Below are positions 24,201-36,200 of a DNA stretch of 64,000 nt, one piece after another (the first letter of the stretch is position 1; the number at the start of each line of letters is the position of its first letter). The stretch comes from Echiichthys vipera (Eukaryota > Chordata > Actinopteri > Perciformes > Trachinidae). The position numbers and the translations under genes are program-made. The notes below the pieces were generated by a model. That model was not told where the DNA came from. It ran no database searches and saw only the letters and a program-made list of their open reading frames with translations. The stretch spans positions 620,001 through 684,000 of the forward strand of contig OY829645.1 in assembly GCA_963691815.1 (NCBI GenBank), written 5' to 3'.

Positions 24201-27200
24201 TTGTATATATTTCACTACTGTAAATAATAATTTCTGTTAATTTAAATTAGAGTTTTCTGATATATGTTGTCTGTATAATATTTGTTTTTTGTATATCTGG
24301 AGTTTTGTAACAAAAATAATTTCCCCCTGGGATTATTAAAGTATTTCTGATTCTGATTCTGATTTCCTGTGGAGTGAACATGAAGAAATACGGACAGTGC
24401 CACTTTGCCATTACAGCCCATTCTGTGGTCAGATGGTGTATTTTTCAAAAGATTTCAAGCATACTGCTTTCATTCATCCAGTGCAGCCCATACTTAAGCT
24501 CCCTGTTTACCACCACAATGTACTGCCATGGAGTGACATGGGGTCAGCAAAATGAAATGAGAATCATCTGTAGCTTTTAACCAGGGATGGAAAGTAAAGT
24601 AGATTTACTGTACTTAAGAACAATTTTTAGGTACTTGTAGCCTACTTAACTTGAAACTTTCCATTTTATGCTATTTTTTACTTCTACTCCACTGCATTTA
24701 TTTGAGAACATTAGTTGCTTTTCAGATTTAATTTATTTGTGGGAATGCACCTGTCAATTTAGAATGACACTGATTCACTAACATACCCACTGTGGTAAGG
24801 ATAACATTGGCTGTGCACGTCCCGATAGGCAAATGATTTTGCTCACCATAAGCAGAGCTACTGCTGAAGCAGAAGGAGTGGCCTGAGCATTACAGCTGAC
24901 TTTAAGTAATATAACAGCCACTTCACTAATACTTAGAAAGCCAAATCAGTACAAAATCTGACAAACACCAAACCACCCTGATCTGGACAGACACTTTACA
25001 AAAGCACTAAGAAAAATGTAGTCTACACTATTAGTTTTAAAACATATAACAGCAAACTTAAAGTACTTAAAGTAAAGTAGTAAAGTCCAGCAGCCGATAT
25101 TATGGAAAATGTAGGCCATCATCTCATTATTTTATTGGGAAGGCTCGTTTTGATCCTCTTTTGTTTGCCGTTTGTTTTTGTTTTTTAAATCTAACAATAC
25201 AATGACAAAAAAGTGGTTGGCAGGTTTACCGCCAGTGTGGGAAGAGGAGTTTTAAAAGGTTTATTAACATGTTGGGCTTATTTTGTCTTATGGGGGATGA
25301 AATATATACAAATGGACTCAAACTAAATTTGCTACAGCAGGCTGAGCATGGACAACAATTGGTAAGTCAAATATCCATAATTAGTCTGTATAACCTTAAA
25401 GTTTGGTTATGAATGAAGATTTTCATCTGTTGTTTAAAGGTTGAATATGTATAATCTTTATTTAAGCTAAATATTTAATAATAATAATAATAATACACCC
25501 ACGGGGCGTTTTGAGGGGTACAGAATGAAAGTAACTGAAACTTTCGGTCAAACTCCTCTGCAATACTTGTTTTTATGGTGTAATTTGCTGGAGGGGATGG
25601 GTTCAAACAGACTCAAACGGACAGGGTCTGGCCAACATGGCAACTCGACTGCTGGAATTGTTTTTTGTTTTTGCGACTATGATCTTGAGAGACTAGATGG
25701 CGGTGTTCTGCTCATTCTCCATATTCAACCTTTAACTACTAGACAGGGCGGCCCTAGGATTTTGGTAGCCCTAAACAAGATTTTGTGTGTGGTCACGAAA
25801 CATTCCAAGGGGAACAACCAATACACACTTACTGCTTATGAATGAACAAGCAAAAAATAGAGATGGACAACTGAATCAATAGCAAATATCTTACTTTCTT
25901 TGAAAGCTGTATATTTAAAATATACTAAAGTTTGAGAAGTTGACAGGAAGTCAGATGACTCTACCGGTTGTGTTGCAACTGTATATTGGGAGGTGGAAGA
26001 TGGAGTATCAACCGATGACATGGAAGAAGGAAGGCTTTGGAGTGAAAAGATGCCCCTAAAGTCTCTGATGATTTTTCCTCAGCATCACTCATGTCAGCTG
26101 CTGAGTAATATAGTCCTCCTTGAAGATAGTTAAAGTTGTATCTCTCTTCCGGTTTATCAACAAAACAAATGCAATTATCCAAGTATGTTAAACATATCCA
26201 AGATTTACAAAAATACAATTTGACATAGCGAGAATGCAAAAGGTTTACTGAAACTATTTGGGACAATATGTAATTTATTAAAGCAGTAAATCATAAGTCA
26301 AATTTAATGTTGCAAGAAAACATTGGTAGTTACACATCAAGCAAAGCTAGCTTTTATAAATCATATATTTTAGCTCAAATGAATTATAGGCTACAATCAT
26401 TACTTTCATTAATTGGCTATGTTAAGTTGAAATGATCGAAGAAAAAAAAAAAACGACTTTGAAGTTGCAGGAAAACAGGTACCTAACGTAGGGCAGCCTT
26501 GACCCCGCCCTTGATCAAAGCTAGGATTACTACTCCGGTGATTATCAGGCCTAGTATTATCGGCAAATAGGGCCACAATCTAGCGAATAATCCACCGAGC
26601 CAGCCTCCTATCACCTCGATCCTTTCTTCGATTATCCCTGCAGTTTCTTCTATCAGGGTAGCAAATCCGTCTTTTAGGACCATTCCAGCTCTCTCGTACC
26701 ATCTGCAATCATCCGTCTTCCCCTCTGCCGCACCGCACTGCATCCAATGCTCTGCAGGGGATTGGCAGGTCCCGTTATTGTAGAGGCTGTTACTCCCCAG
26801 CCTTTCGAGGCCTGTGCTCTCATTACCTTCGCATAGGCTTTTTCTGAAGGCGTGTCCTTCAGCCACCATCATGATAGGGTCTGCTACAAACGGTACAATC
26901 TTACCTAGGATTTCTTTCCTAGTTGACATTCCATGTCCCAAGATGACTTTAGCGCATCCAACCCCTGGTGGAAACAATCTGCTCCATTTGTTTTTAATCT
27001 CTTTCCAAACTGATTGATGATCGTATTTGTCATACTCGTCACCGTAGACTGACAGGCAATAGTCGGTCCAGCCAGGAATTTCTTGGCAGTGCTTTCTTAC
27101 CAGGCTAATGGTGCATGTGGTGTTGGCACTGTCACATACCATGCTCCATGGTCTTGGGCTCACATAGGGATCTGGCCCACTCCACTTGCTTCGCCAAATG

Positions 27201-30200
27201 TCTCGGCCTTTGGAGTATACTGTTGCAAATTACTGGTACTTTACCCAATAACCGCTGGCATTTCCAAGGCACGGTAGCACCCAGCTTTTAACTTCTTCAA
27301 CCCTCCTCATGCTGATAGATTGAGCATCGAGGAGACTTACCGTTACTGTCAAATTCTATGTCGTTCAAGTCCTGGAACATCCTTTCAGCTACACACTGGT
27401 CGACCGTCTGAAACTCCCCAGGCTTTACTGACATTAGTTAATTAATAATAATAATAATAGATCTGTAAGGTCCTTGTAGCCCCAACCCAGTTTTCAAAAA
27501 TGGAAGGTGGAAATGTCCCTTGAAAATGTTGTAGAGAGGAGATCCACACTCAGGGTATAGTGTCGTTGAGCCATCCTTCTCTGTATGCCCCCTTCTGGAT
27601 GAAGAAGCCTGGTTTGGTCTCCGGTGTTAACACCATATAGTTCTGGGTCGTACATTCCCTCTGTACATTCCAGTAGCAAGGATTCAACAACACCAACTGC
27701 TCGTGTACACATGTATATGTAATGATCTTAATCCATTCTTGTTGCTGGGTGCGCTCTCGGGAGAGACCAGGGTCTAGAATGGCTAGCGTGGATCCCGTAG
27801 GGGGTGGACTTATCTGTTGTCCTCCGCTGGGAGCCGCCGTTGGTGTATAGGGGTTGCTGACTTGGGCTGGGTGTTGCGTTGGTTGTATTTTACGATCGAC
27901 GTGGAGTCGTCGTCTTGTTTCTGGTGCCCTGGTGCGATGTCTCTGTCGCAGGTGAGGTTGTAGTTCCCCCAAAACTCCCATTTTGGGAGTATTGTGGTAC
28001 AGGTGTTGTTTCATGGAGAGGCTGGGAAAACGGTCTCCCTCTCCCAGTAACCTTGGCCCTTTACCTCAGCCAAAGGCCTGCATCCCCAAGTGCAATACCA
28101 CGCTGGATCTCCACCCTCTGGTTGTATCCAGCTGCACTGCGTCTTCTTTGTTTTCTTCGTCTGAAGAATCAAGGCTTGAACGAGGATCCCGACATCCCAT
28201 CCTTGCAAATCTAGAATAATTCCATCCCCCTTGGTGACATTTTCACCTTGGGTCCTGTTCCGCATCAAAACTCTAGTCCCGTTAAGAGCGGTCTTCCAGA
28301 ATTCTGTTAGATTTCCTGATGTGTTGTCCCATACCATGAAGACACTTCTTGGTTAGACCGTCCAGCAAGCCTGCTGGGCTGCCTTCGTTTACCCAGTATG
28401 GGTTAGGGCCCATGGGTGGCTGCCGTAGTGGTACAGGATGAGTAGGACTGTGATAACTCCAATTATCACTGCACCACTTTTGGCCAAAAAGCAAAAGCAA
28501 TATTTTATTTTCTTTCTTTTATTCAGCTGCTGCGGTTGGTATTCCATTCTTTGTGAGCCAAACTCATCTGGGTTTGGTCGAGGAGCTCTTCTGCCCGGTC
28601 GAGGCATCATGGGTTGAAGCTCCATCCTTGATTGGAGCCCTTCTTAGTTATAATTGGTCAGTCACTATATAATGGCTTATAAAGGGGGTGGCCAGGGATT
28701 GACACCGCCCTTGGTCACACCCCTATCTTCATGTCACTTTGTAGCTTACTGTGTAGCGCTGTTTTTCCACATTTTGTAGAGGCCTCAGAAAGTTGCTGAA
28801 TATCACCACCCCCCTTAGTTGGATGACTATCAACTCTCCCCGCTTATGGAAACATTGTTGGTAGATACTCCTTTCTGTCAAACTTGTTACCAACCATTCA
28901 CATCTCAGTAAATACCCTACTGTTTCAATCATAAAGGGTGGAATGTTCATCTTGCGATGTTCGTTGTCAAAATCTCGAGTTATTTTCGTCACCGTAATCA
29001 TACACTCGTTCTTTCCTAATAATTTCCTCGGGATCCTATTCTCTTCAGGATCATAAGGTCCAAATGGTAATGCTGCTAGAATGCTATACATAGGGGATTT
29101 GACATACTGAGCATCCGGTGCTTCTGTTTCTTCAGTTCTTAACCAGCTGGGTGTGGGGTAAAAGGTAAGAGAAGTTGGTTTTGCTGCCTTATCTCGCAGT
29201 TTTTATTTTCAAATAAATTTTTTCCATGTTAATAATTCAATTTGTTGTAATTCAACAAGGAATTGTATAATTCCGACAGTCAATTTACAGTTATCCATGG
29301 TTCCCCTTTTTCCTCGGTGCCATAGGTCTTACTATTCCTTCTTTAATGGCTGCAACATATTGTTGTGGGAATGGATTCTTCAATAAAGATCAACAAACAG
29401 GATCAGCTTTTTCTCCGTGGTTTACTTTGCCAAAGCCTTTTCCTCTGCAGATAAAAATACGTTCACCCCTGCATCCTCACAAAGTTAGAGTCTAGCAGGA
29501 ATGACGATGAGCCAAATCTCGCACAGTCTTTTAGGGGAAGGGACAGGAAGGGACAGCCTTGGTTGGGTGACGTCTTTAGACCAAACAAAAACATGCCTTA
29601 GACATTACAATTCTGAACATTCGGAACCTCTCTCATCACAAGGTCTCTAAGACAGGGTACAGATGCTCAAATAAGCCAATAAATCATCATGAGTTAGTTA
29701 TTTGCATTATCCATTAAGAAGGTGAGACAGAGGAGACACTGAACTGTGTCTGACCTGACAAAACTATGATTATGAATTATCCCAAATTCCCACAACAATA
29801 TATACTAATTAGTCCTGATACTAGTATGACTATTAGTACTAGGTACATTATTCCTAATGTTATTGCACCCGAGTCAATAGTGGTTGGCTTTTTCTTCTTT
29901 ATTCCATGTGGTCTTTTTAGTACCTGATACTTTTGTCTTTGTGATGTCCAAGGTGCAATTCTCCGCCGTGCTCCCATATTGTTACTGCTTTTGCTGGGTG
30001 CCCCGCATGGAGCTCCTTTTTCTAGAAAACCGGTACCCCTGCCATTGCCTTCTGATGGCTGGGACTTTCTTTTCTGGCTCAAGTTCTTGGGGCTGCTCCT
30101 TGACCACAGAGATGTCGGCTCCCACCGAGACTACTCCGCGGAATGGAACTGTTACCATGGAAATCTGTACTAGTATTGTCACCGTCTGCTCAGGTGTGCT

Positions 30201-33200
30201 GGGTGTGGCTGCTCTGCTAGCCACTCCCCCCGGTACTTGTATTATTTCGTCTCAACGCCAGTCCTCTGGGGTGACGGTGAACTCTGCCCTTTTCGTCTTG
30301 GGTTTAGCATTCTGGCTCCCCCAGGCATCCAGGCCGGTGACACTGTAGTACAGATTATTCCCTCTGCATTCTTCCTTGGGAACTCCTGGCAGATCTTCCC
30401 ATGGGTAGTCAGCACATTTTATTACCTCTTTTATCAGAGATGCCCAGGTGGTGAGTTCCCGTGGCCAAGTCCATCCTGTCCATTCTGCCCTTTCCCGAAC
30501 ATCATCAGGAAGATGGCTGACGCCCTCATGACGGCCAGCCTTCTCCGGATCCCGGTAAACTCTCAGCAGTTGGGAAGCTTGGATGGCCCATAACGGGGGG
30601 TCTGTTACCTGGCACAGCCAAGGCTCGTATGGCCATGCACACTAGATCACCCGATCCAGCAGATTCAAACCCTTCTCTCCGGTCTTCACCTTGGCTTCAC
30701 TAGTCCCCGTAACGAAGCCCTATCCGTAACGGTTTAGGCTCGGACATGGTTTGATTAGCTTCAGATGCCAGGCTCCTGTCAGATTCTCCGCCGTCAGAGC
30801 TCTCAGTGTCGGACTCGTCCTTTGCTTCGTTGAGCTGGTCCGGCCGAGTCTTGTACGCTGTCTCTGCATTTGGTAGCTGGTCAGGTTCTCTGGGAGACCT
30901 CACCGCTTGGCGAGACGTCCTCCCTTGTGGTGTTGAGCTGGCTAGACTAGCCGGGAGCTGCTGCAGATTGGCTCTGGAAGCTGCCGTCTGTTTCACCTTA
31001 GAGTGCGCTGGCGCGACACTGCATCCTAGTGCGATCCTCCCTCGGAGTAGGAGGTTGAGATGGCCCCGTCGTTCGATCCTTCCCCGTTGGATCCTCCCTC
31101 TCAAGAGGCGAATGCGGTGGGTGCTGCTCCTGAATTGATGTCCCTGTGTACAGGGTGAAGAGAAGAGGGGGCCAGCACTGAGGGGTGCTGCTGACCACAG
31201 TGTTAGACGTGGTGTCCTTCAGCCTGACATACTGTGGCCTGTCAGTGAGGTAGTCTCTGACCCAGTCCACCAGATAGGGTTCCACTCCCATCCTGTTCAG
31301 TTTGTCCTGAAGTATAGGGGGCTGAATCAATTTGCCATCCGAGGCTCATGCAGGTGAAAAACCTCCAGCCTTCACTACTTCACCATATAATCATTCTTGA
31401 TCATTTCATCACTTTAAGTCCTGAAAAGTCCCCATTGGCCTCTGTTTTGACATAACATGGATGATGGGCGACTGCGCTAGGCACGAACAGCAGCTGCATT
31501 GATTTCTTCACATTAACCATTTATCATGTGATAAAAATGAACTGATAAAACCTTTGTAAGATATTCAGATATTCAGAATAATAACCTGTAAATGATAGAT
31601 GCAAAATCAGAGTATAATAAACCTTGACTGGACCTTGAGGCCACAGCTCATCGCTGCAGCTTCAGCAATGGAAGCTTTGAACATTGCCCACTCCGGTTCA
31701 ATGCCCCCAACCTCTGCCGGAGGTGTGAGTTGAAGATCTATTGGACATCGGCCTCCTCCAGACGTTCCCAGTTCACCCCCACTATTCGTTTGGGCTTACC
31801 TGGTCTGTCCAGAATCTTCCCCCATCCTCTGACCCAACTCATCACCAGATAGTGATCAGTTGACAGCTCAGCCCCTCTCTTCACTCAAGTGTCCAAAACA
31901 TACGGCCTCAGATCAGATGAAACAATTACTCAAACCATCATCGACTAGGGTGCTCTGGTACCACGTCCACTTATGAGAATCCTTATGTTCGAACATGGTG
32001 TTAGATATAGACATATAGATATAGATATAGACCACCCGCAGGCGTAAGAAGGCAAACCTCTCGTCCATCGGGGTAAACTCCAACACCGCAGTGCTTAGCC
32101 GGGGGTTCGTGAGTATCCCCACACCCGCCCGGCGCTCCACACCCTGGGCAACTCCAGAGAAAAATAGGGTCCAACCCCTATCCAGGAGTACGGTTCCAGA
32201 ACCAAGACTGTGTGGAGGTAAGCCCCACCAGATCTAACTGGTAGCGCTCCACCTCCCGCACAAGCTCCTGCTCCTTCCCCGACAGAGAGGTGACATTCCA
32301 CATCCCCAGAGACAGCCTCTGCTGCCCATGTCTGGTCCGTTGAGGCCCCTCACCTTCACTGCCACCCGTGCAGCATCGCACCCGACCCCTTCGGTTCCTC
32401 CTGCGAGTGGTGGGCCCACAGGACGGAGAGGGGGGAGGTGCTACGTCACTTTTTCGGGCTGTATCTGGCCGGGCTCCGCGGCAAACCAGGCCACCAGGTG
32501 CTCACCGGTGAGCCCTCTGTCTGGGCGGGGGCCCTGGGCTTCCTCCAGGCAGGGTCTTCCTCTTCCTCGTTTTTCCATGGAGTCTTTGTGTACCATTCTT
32601 AATCCCGCCCCTCGCCTGAGACCACTCTGCCATGAGAGACCCTACCAGGAGCACTAGGCTCCAGACAACACATCTCTCAGGTTCACAGGGACACACAAAC
32701 CTCTCCACCACAATTAGGTGATGTTTCCCGGAGAGGCTAGACGGGCCAGAAGGGCTGCAGCCTCTGCTGTGTCAGAGGAAAGGCAGATGGTGTGGGAGAA
32801 GTTTGGAGAAGTCATGGAGAAGGACTTTCGGGCGGCACCAAGGTGCTTTTGGGAAACTATTCGACACATCAGGAGGGGGAAACGGGGAACAGTAAGGACG
32901 GGATGCTGGTGACTTAAGCCGAGGTAATCTGGCGGTGGAAGGAGCAATTTGAGGAACTCCTTAATCCGACTAACACTCCCTCTTTTGTAGAGGCAGAGCT
33001 GGAGGCTGATGGGGAATCATTGACAATATCTCTGGCGGAAGTCAATGAGGTAGGCAAACAACTACACAGTTGCAAAGCCCCATGGATTGATGAGATTCGT
33101 CCAGAAGTGCTGAAAGCTTTGGGTTTGGAGGGGCTGTCTTGGTTGACACGTCTCTTCAACATTGTGTGGAAGTCTGGGACAGTGCCAAAGGAGTGGCAGA

Positions 33201-36200
33201 CCGGGGTGGTGGTTCCCCTGTTTAAAAAGGGGGACCAGAGGGTGTGTGCCAACTACAGGGGTATCACTACTCAGCCTTCCTGGTAAAGTCTACTCCAAGG
33301 TGCTGGAAATGAGGGTTTGTCTTATAGTTGAACCTCAGATTGAAGAGGAACAATGCGGATTCCGTCCTGGATGTGTAACAACGGACCAACTCTTAACTTC
33401 TGTGCTTTATGGATCTGGAGAAGGCATATGACCGGGTCCCCTGGGAGATCCTGTAGGAGGTGCTGCGGGAGTATTGGGTGAGGGGGTCACTTCTGTGGGC
33501 CATCCAATCTCTGTACACCCATAGCAAGGGCTGTGTCCGGATCCTCGGCAGTAAGTTAAATTCGATCCCGGTAGGGGTTGGCCTCCGCTAGGGGTGAGCT
33601 TTGTCACCAATCCTTTTTGTGATTTTCATGGACAGGATATCGAGGCGTAGTCGTGGTGGGGAGGGGTTGCAGTTCGGTTGGCTGAGGATCTTGTCTCTGC
33701 TTTTTGCAGATGATGTGGTCCTGATGGCATCGTCGGTCAGTGACCTTCAGCACTCACTGGATCGGTTCGCAGCCGAGTGTGAAACGGCTGGGATGAGGAT
33801 CAGCACTTCTAAATCTGAGGCCATGGCTCTCAGCAGGAAACCGGAGGGTTGCTCACTCCAGGTAGGAAATTAGTCCTTACCCCAAGTGAAGGAGTTCAAG
33901 TACCTCGGGATCATGTTCACGAGTGAGGGAACGATGGAGCGTGAGTTTGGCCGGAGAATCGGAGCAGCGGGGGCGGTATTGCTCTACCCCATCGACGAAA
34001 AGAGAGCTGAGCCAGAAGGAAAAGCTCTCGATCTACCAGTCAATCTTTGTTCCTACCCTCACCCATGGTCATGAAAGCAGGGTCATGACCGAAAGAATGA
34101 GGTCGCGGGTGCAAGCGGACGAAATGGGTTTTCTCAGGAGGGTGGCTGGAGTCTCCCTTAGAGATAGGGTGAGAAGTTCAGCCATCCATGAGGAACTCGG
34201 AGTAGAACCACTGCTCCTTTGCATTGAAAGGAGCCAGTTGAGGTGGTTCGGGCATCTAGTAAGGATGCCCCCGGGCGCCTCCCTAGGGAGGTGTTCCAGG
34301 CAAGTCTAGCTGGGAGAAGGGCCTCGGGAAGACCCAGGACTTGGTGGAGGGATTATATCTCCACACTGGTCTGAGAACGCCTCGGGATCCCCCAGTTAGA
34401 GCTGGTTAATCTTGCCTGGGAAAGGGAAGTTTGGGGTCCCCTGCTAGAGCTGCTACCCCGCAGCCAGACCCCGGATAAGCGGTTTGAAGGTGAGAGAGTG
34501 AGAGTGAGAAAATCAGAATGTCAGATGGACTAGTTGATGATAAGTATAAATCAAAATCTGCTGGTCTTTGATTGAATCCCAAATTCTCATCATAATGGCT
34601 GACTCAAACATATTCCACATATCCCCACACACAAGATATTCAGTTCACACTATATGATTACATACAAGTAAAAAGATTACTTAAAAATATATAATTACTT
34701 GCCAGTGATTACCAATCAATTACCTAACATTATAGTTATAGGTCATACACTATTATGAGAGCTGTCTTAAAATGAATCTTAAACTAAACGTGAATAATGA
34801 AAAACACCCCTCTTGTCTTTTCTAATCTCGAGGGAGAAGGGACAATATTCAATGTTCGATGTTTAAGGTTGGAATCCAAAAAGAATGTTAACGGTTCGAA
34901 ATCCATAGACAACCGTTCATGGTTAGAAAGTTCAAAAGATCAAACTGAGTGTTTACATCCAAAGTTCAAAGCTCCGTGAGAAACTCACAATGACAGGAAA
35001 CTGACAGTTCACGATCCTGCAAAGGTTACGAAGTTCAGTTCACACTCAGAACACTTTAAAATTGGGGTCTGACTTACTTTATTACCAGTTCCCCTGTCAG
35101 GGAATCCAACTGTAGTCCATGTTCTTCAGATATCAGGTATAGGAAACAAATCTGGCTTCCCGATCATATCCCAAAGATCCCCACCTGTCACACGGTCACC
35201 TGACATGCTGTCACACACCCGTCACACAGCTACTATGAGCTGTCTAGCTTACAGCAGCTGCTGTTTACAGCTAGCAACTAGTGCAAATGGACAATAAATG
35301 GGTCCAAAGAAGCTACCAGAGGTCGACGACATAAAAAAGTCGCCGACTTCTTAGCCGAAGAAGTTTCCGCTGTCAGGCTGCAGCAGAAGGGGATCTTGAC
35401 ACTGGTGAAGGAGGTGAAAGCCCTTTGCATCCAGAATGAGGATAGGAAAATCGCCTTCCTTGAAAACAGAGTTGCCGACCTGGAGCAATACACCAGGATA
35501 AATGACATCATCATCTCTGGACTCGATATGAAACCCCGGTCATACGCTCGTGCGGTGGCCATCACCAAGAAGAGTCCGGAGACCTGGATGTAAGCTCCAC
35601 GGTGGCTTACGGTGGCCGCATTTTTGCAGACCAGAGGCATTGAGTTTGACTGTGAGAACATTGAGGCTTGCCACACTCTGCCAAGACGAAACACTAAAGA
35701 AAACCCAGCTGTCATCATGAGGTTTGTGAACAGAAAGCACAAGATTGCACTGCTGAAACAGGGGAGGAAGCTGAAAGGGACAAACGTATATATAAATAAA
35801 GTAATTCTTCTTCTTCTTGTATATATCAAGGAGCACCCGACCAAACACAACGCAGACCTCGCCAAACAAGCATGCTAACTGAAGAAACAGAAAAAATCAT
35901 CATTGCAATATATGAAACATGGATTAACGCAGGAAAAGGGGTGGACTTTGAATTGGAAGTTTTTGAGTTTGTGCATATGGATCGACAAAATGTAGGTGGA
36001 GGAGGAGTTGCAATATATGTGGACAGAAACATTAACTTTAAGGTGTTGGAAAATATGTCAATGCTTGTGGACAACATGCTTGAATGCATATCAATTGAAC
36101 TGTGCAAAGAAGAAAAATAGACCAGTAATCATTAGTTGTATATATAGAACACCGGGCTCAAATATTGAACTGTTCAAGGAATGGATGGAGGAAATGTTCA

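Larger units (their letters stand above)
26441..31135 (-). mobile_element. Endogenous retrovirus relic with env, pol missing
   Basis: Read 31135 to 26441 on the minus strand, sequence blocks follow retroviral order. They are a Pro/Arg/Ser-rich gag-like part, a protease relic (about 30240-29985), an accessory-like part (30082-28729) and an env region (28625-26483). The 1.3 kb between protease and env has no reverse transcriptase or integrase, so pol was deleted or never copied here. No LTR pair was found; the 5' side abuts a LINE fragment at about 31135. The env lacks the CX6CC motif, so it is not of the gamma type. An epsilon-like or other fish group is possible, but I cannot assign it. Frameshifts and stops break every gene. 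Confidence 0.65.
31626..34500. mobile_element. RTE-like LINE with inverted 5' half (twin priming)
   Basis: The 5' part of the element (leader and endonuclease) lies on the minus strand from 32715 down to 31626. The 3' part (reverse transcriptase to 3' end) lies on the plus strand from about 32718 to 34500. The minus part ends in the endonuclease-RT linker (EWAMFK-type, about 31690) and the plus part begins in the same linker (EARRARRAA, EERQMVWEKFGE). Almost nothing is therefore lost at the join near 32716. This is the structure made by twin-primed reverse transcription. Both halves have scattered stops and frameshifts. Confidence 0.8.
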
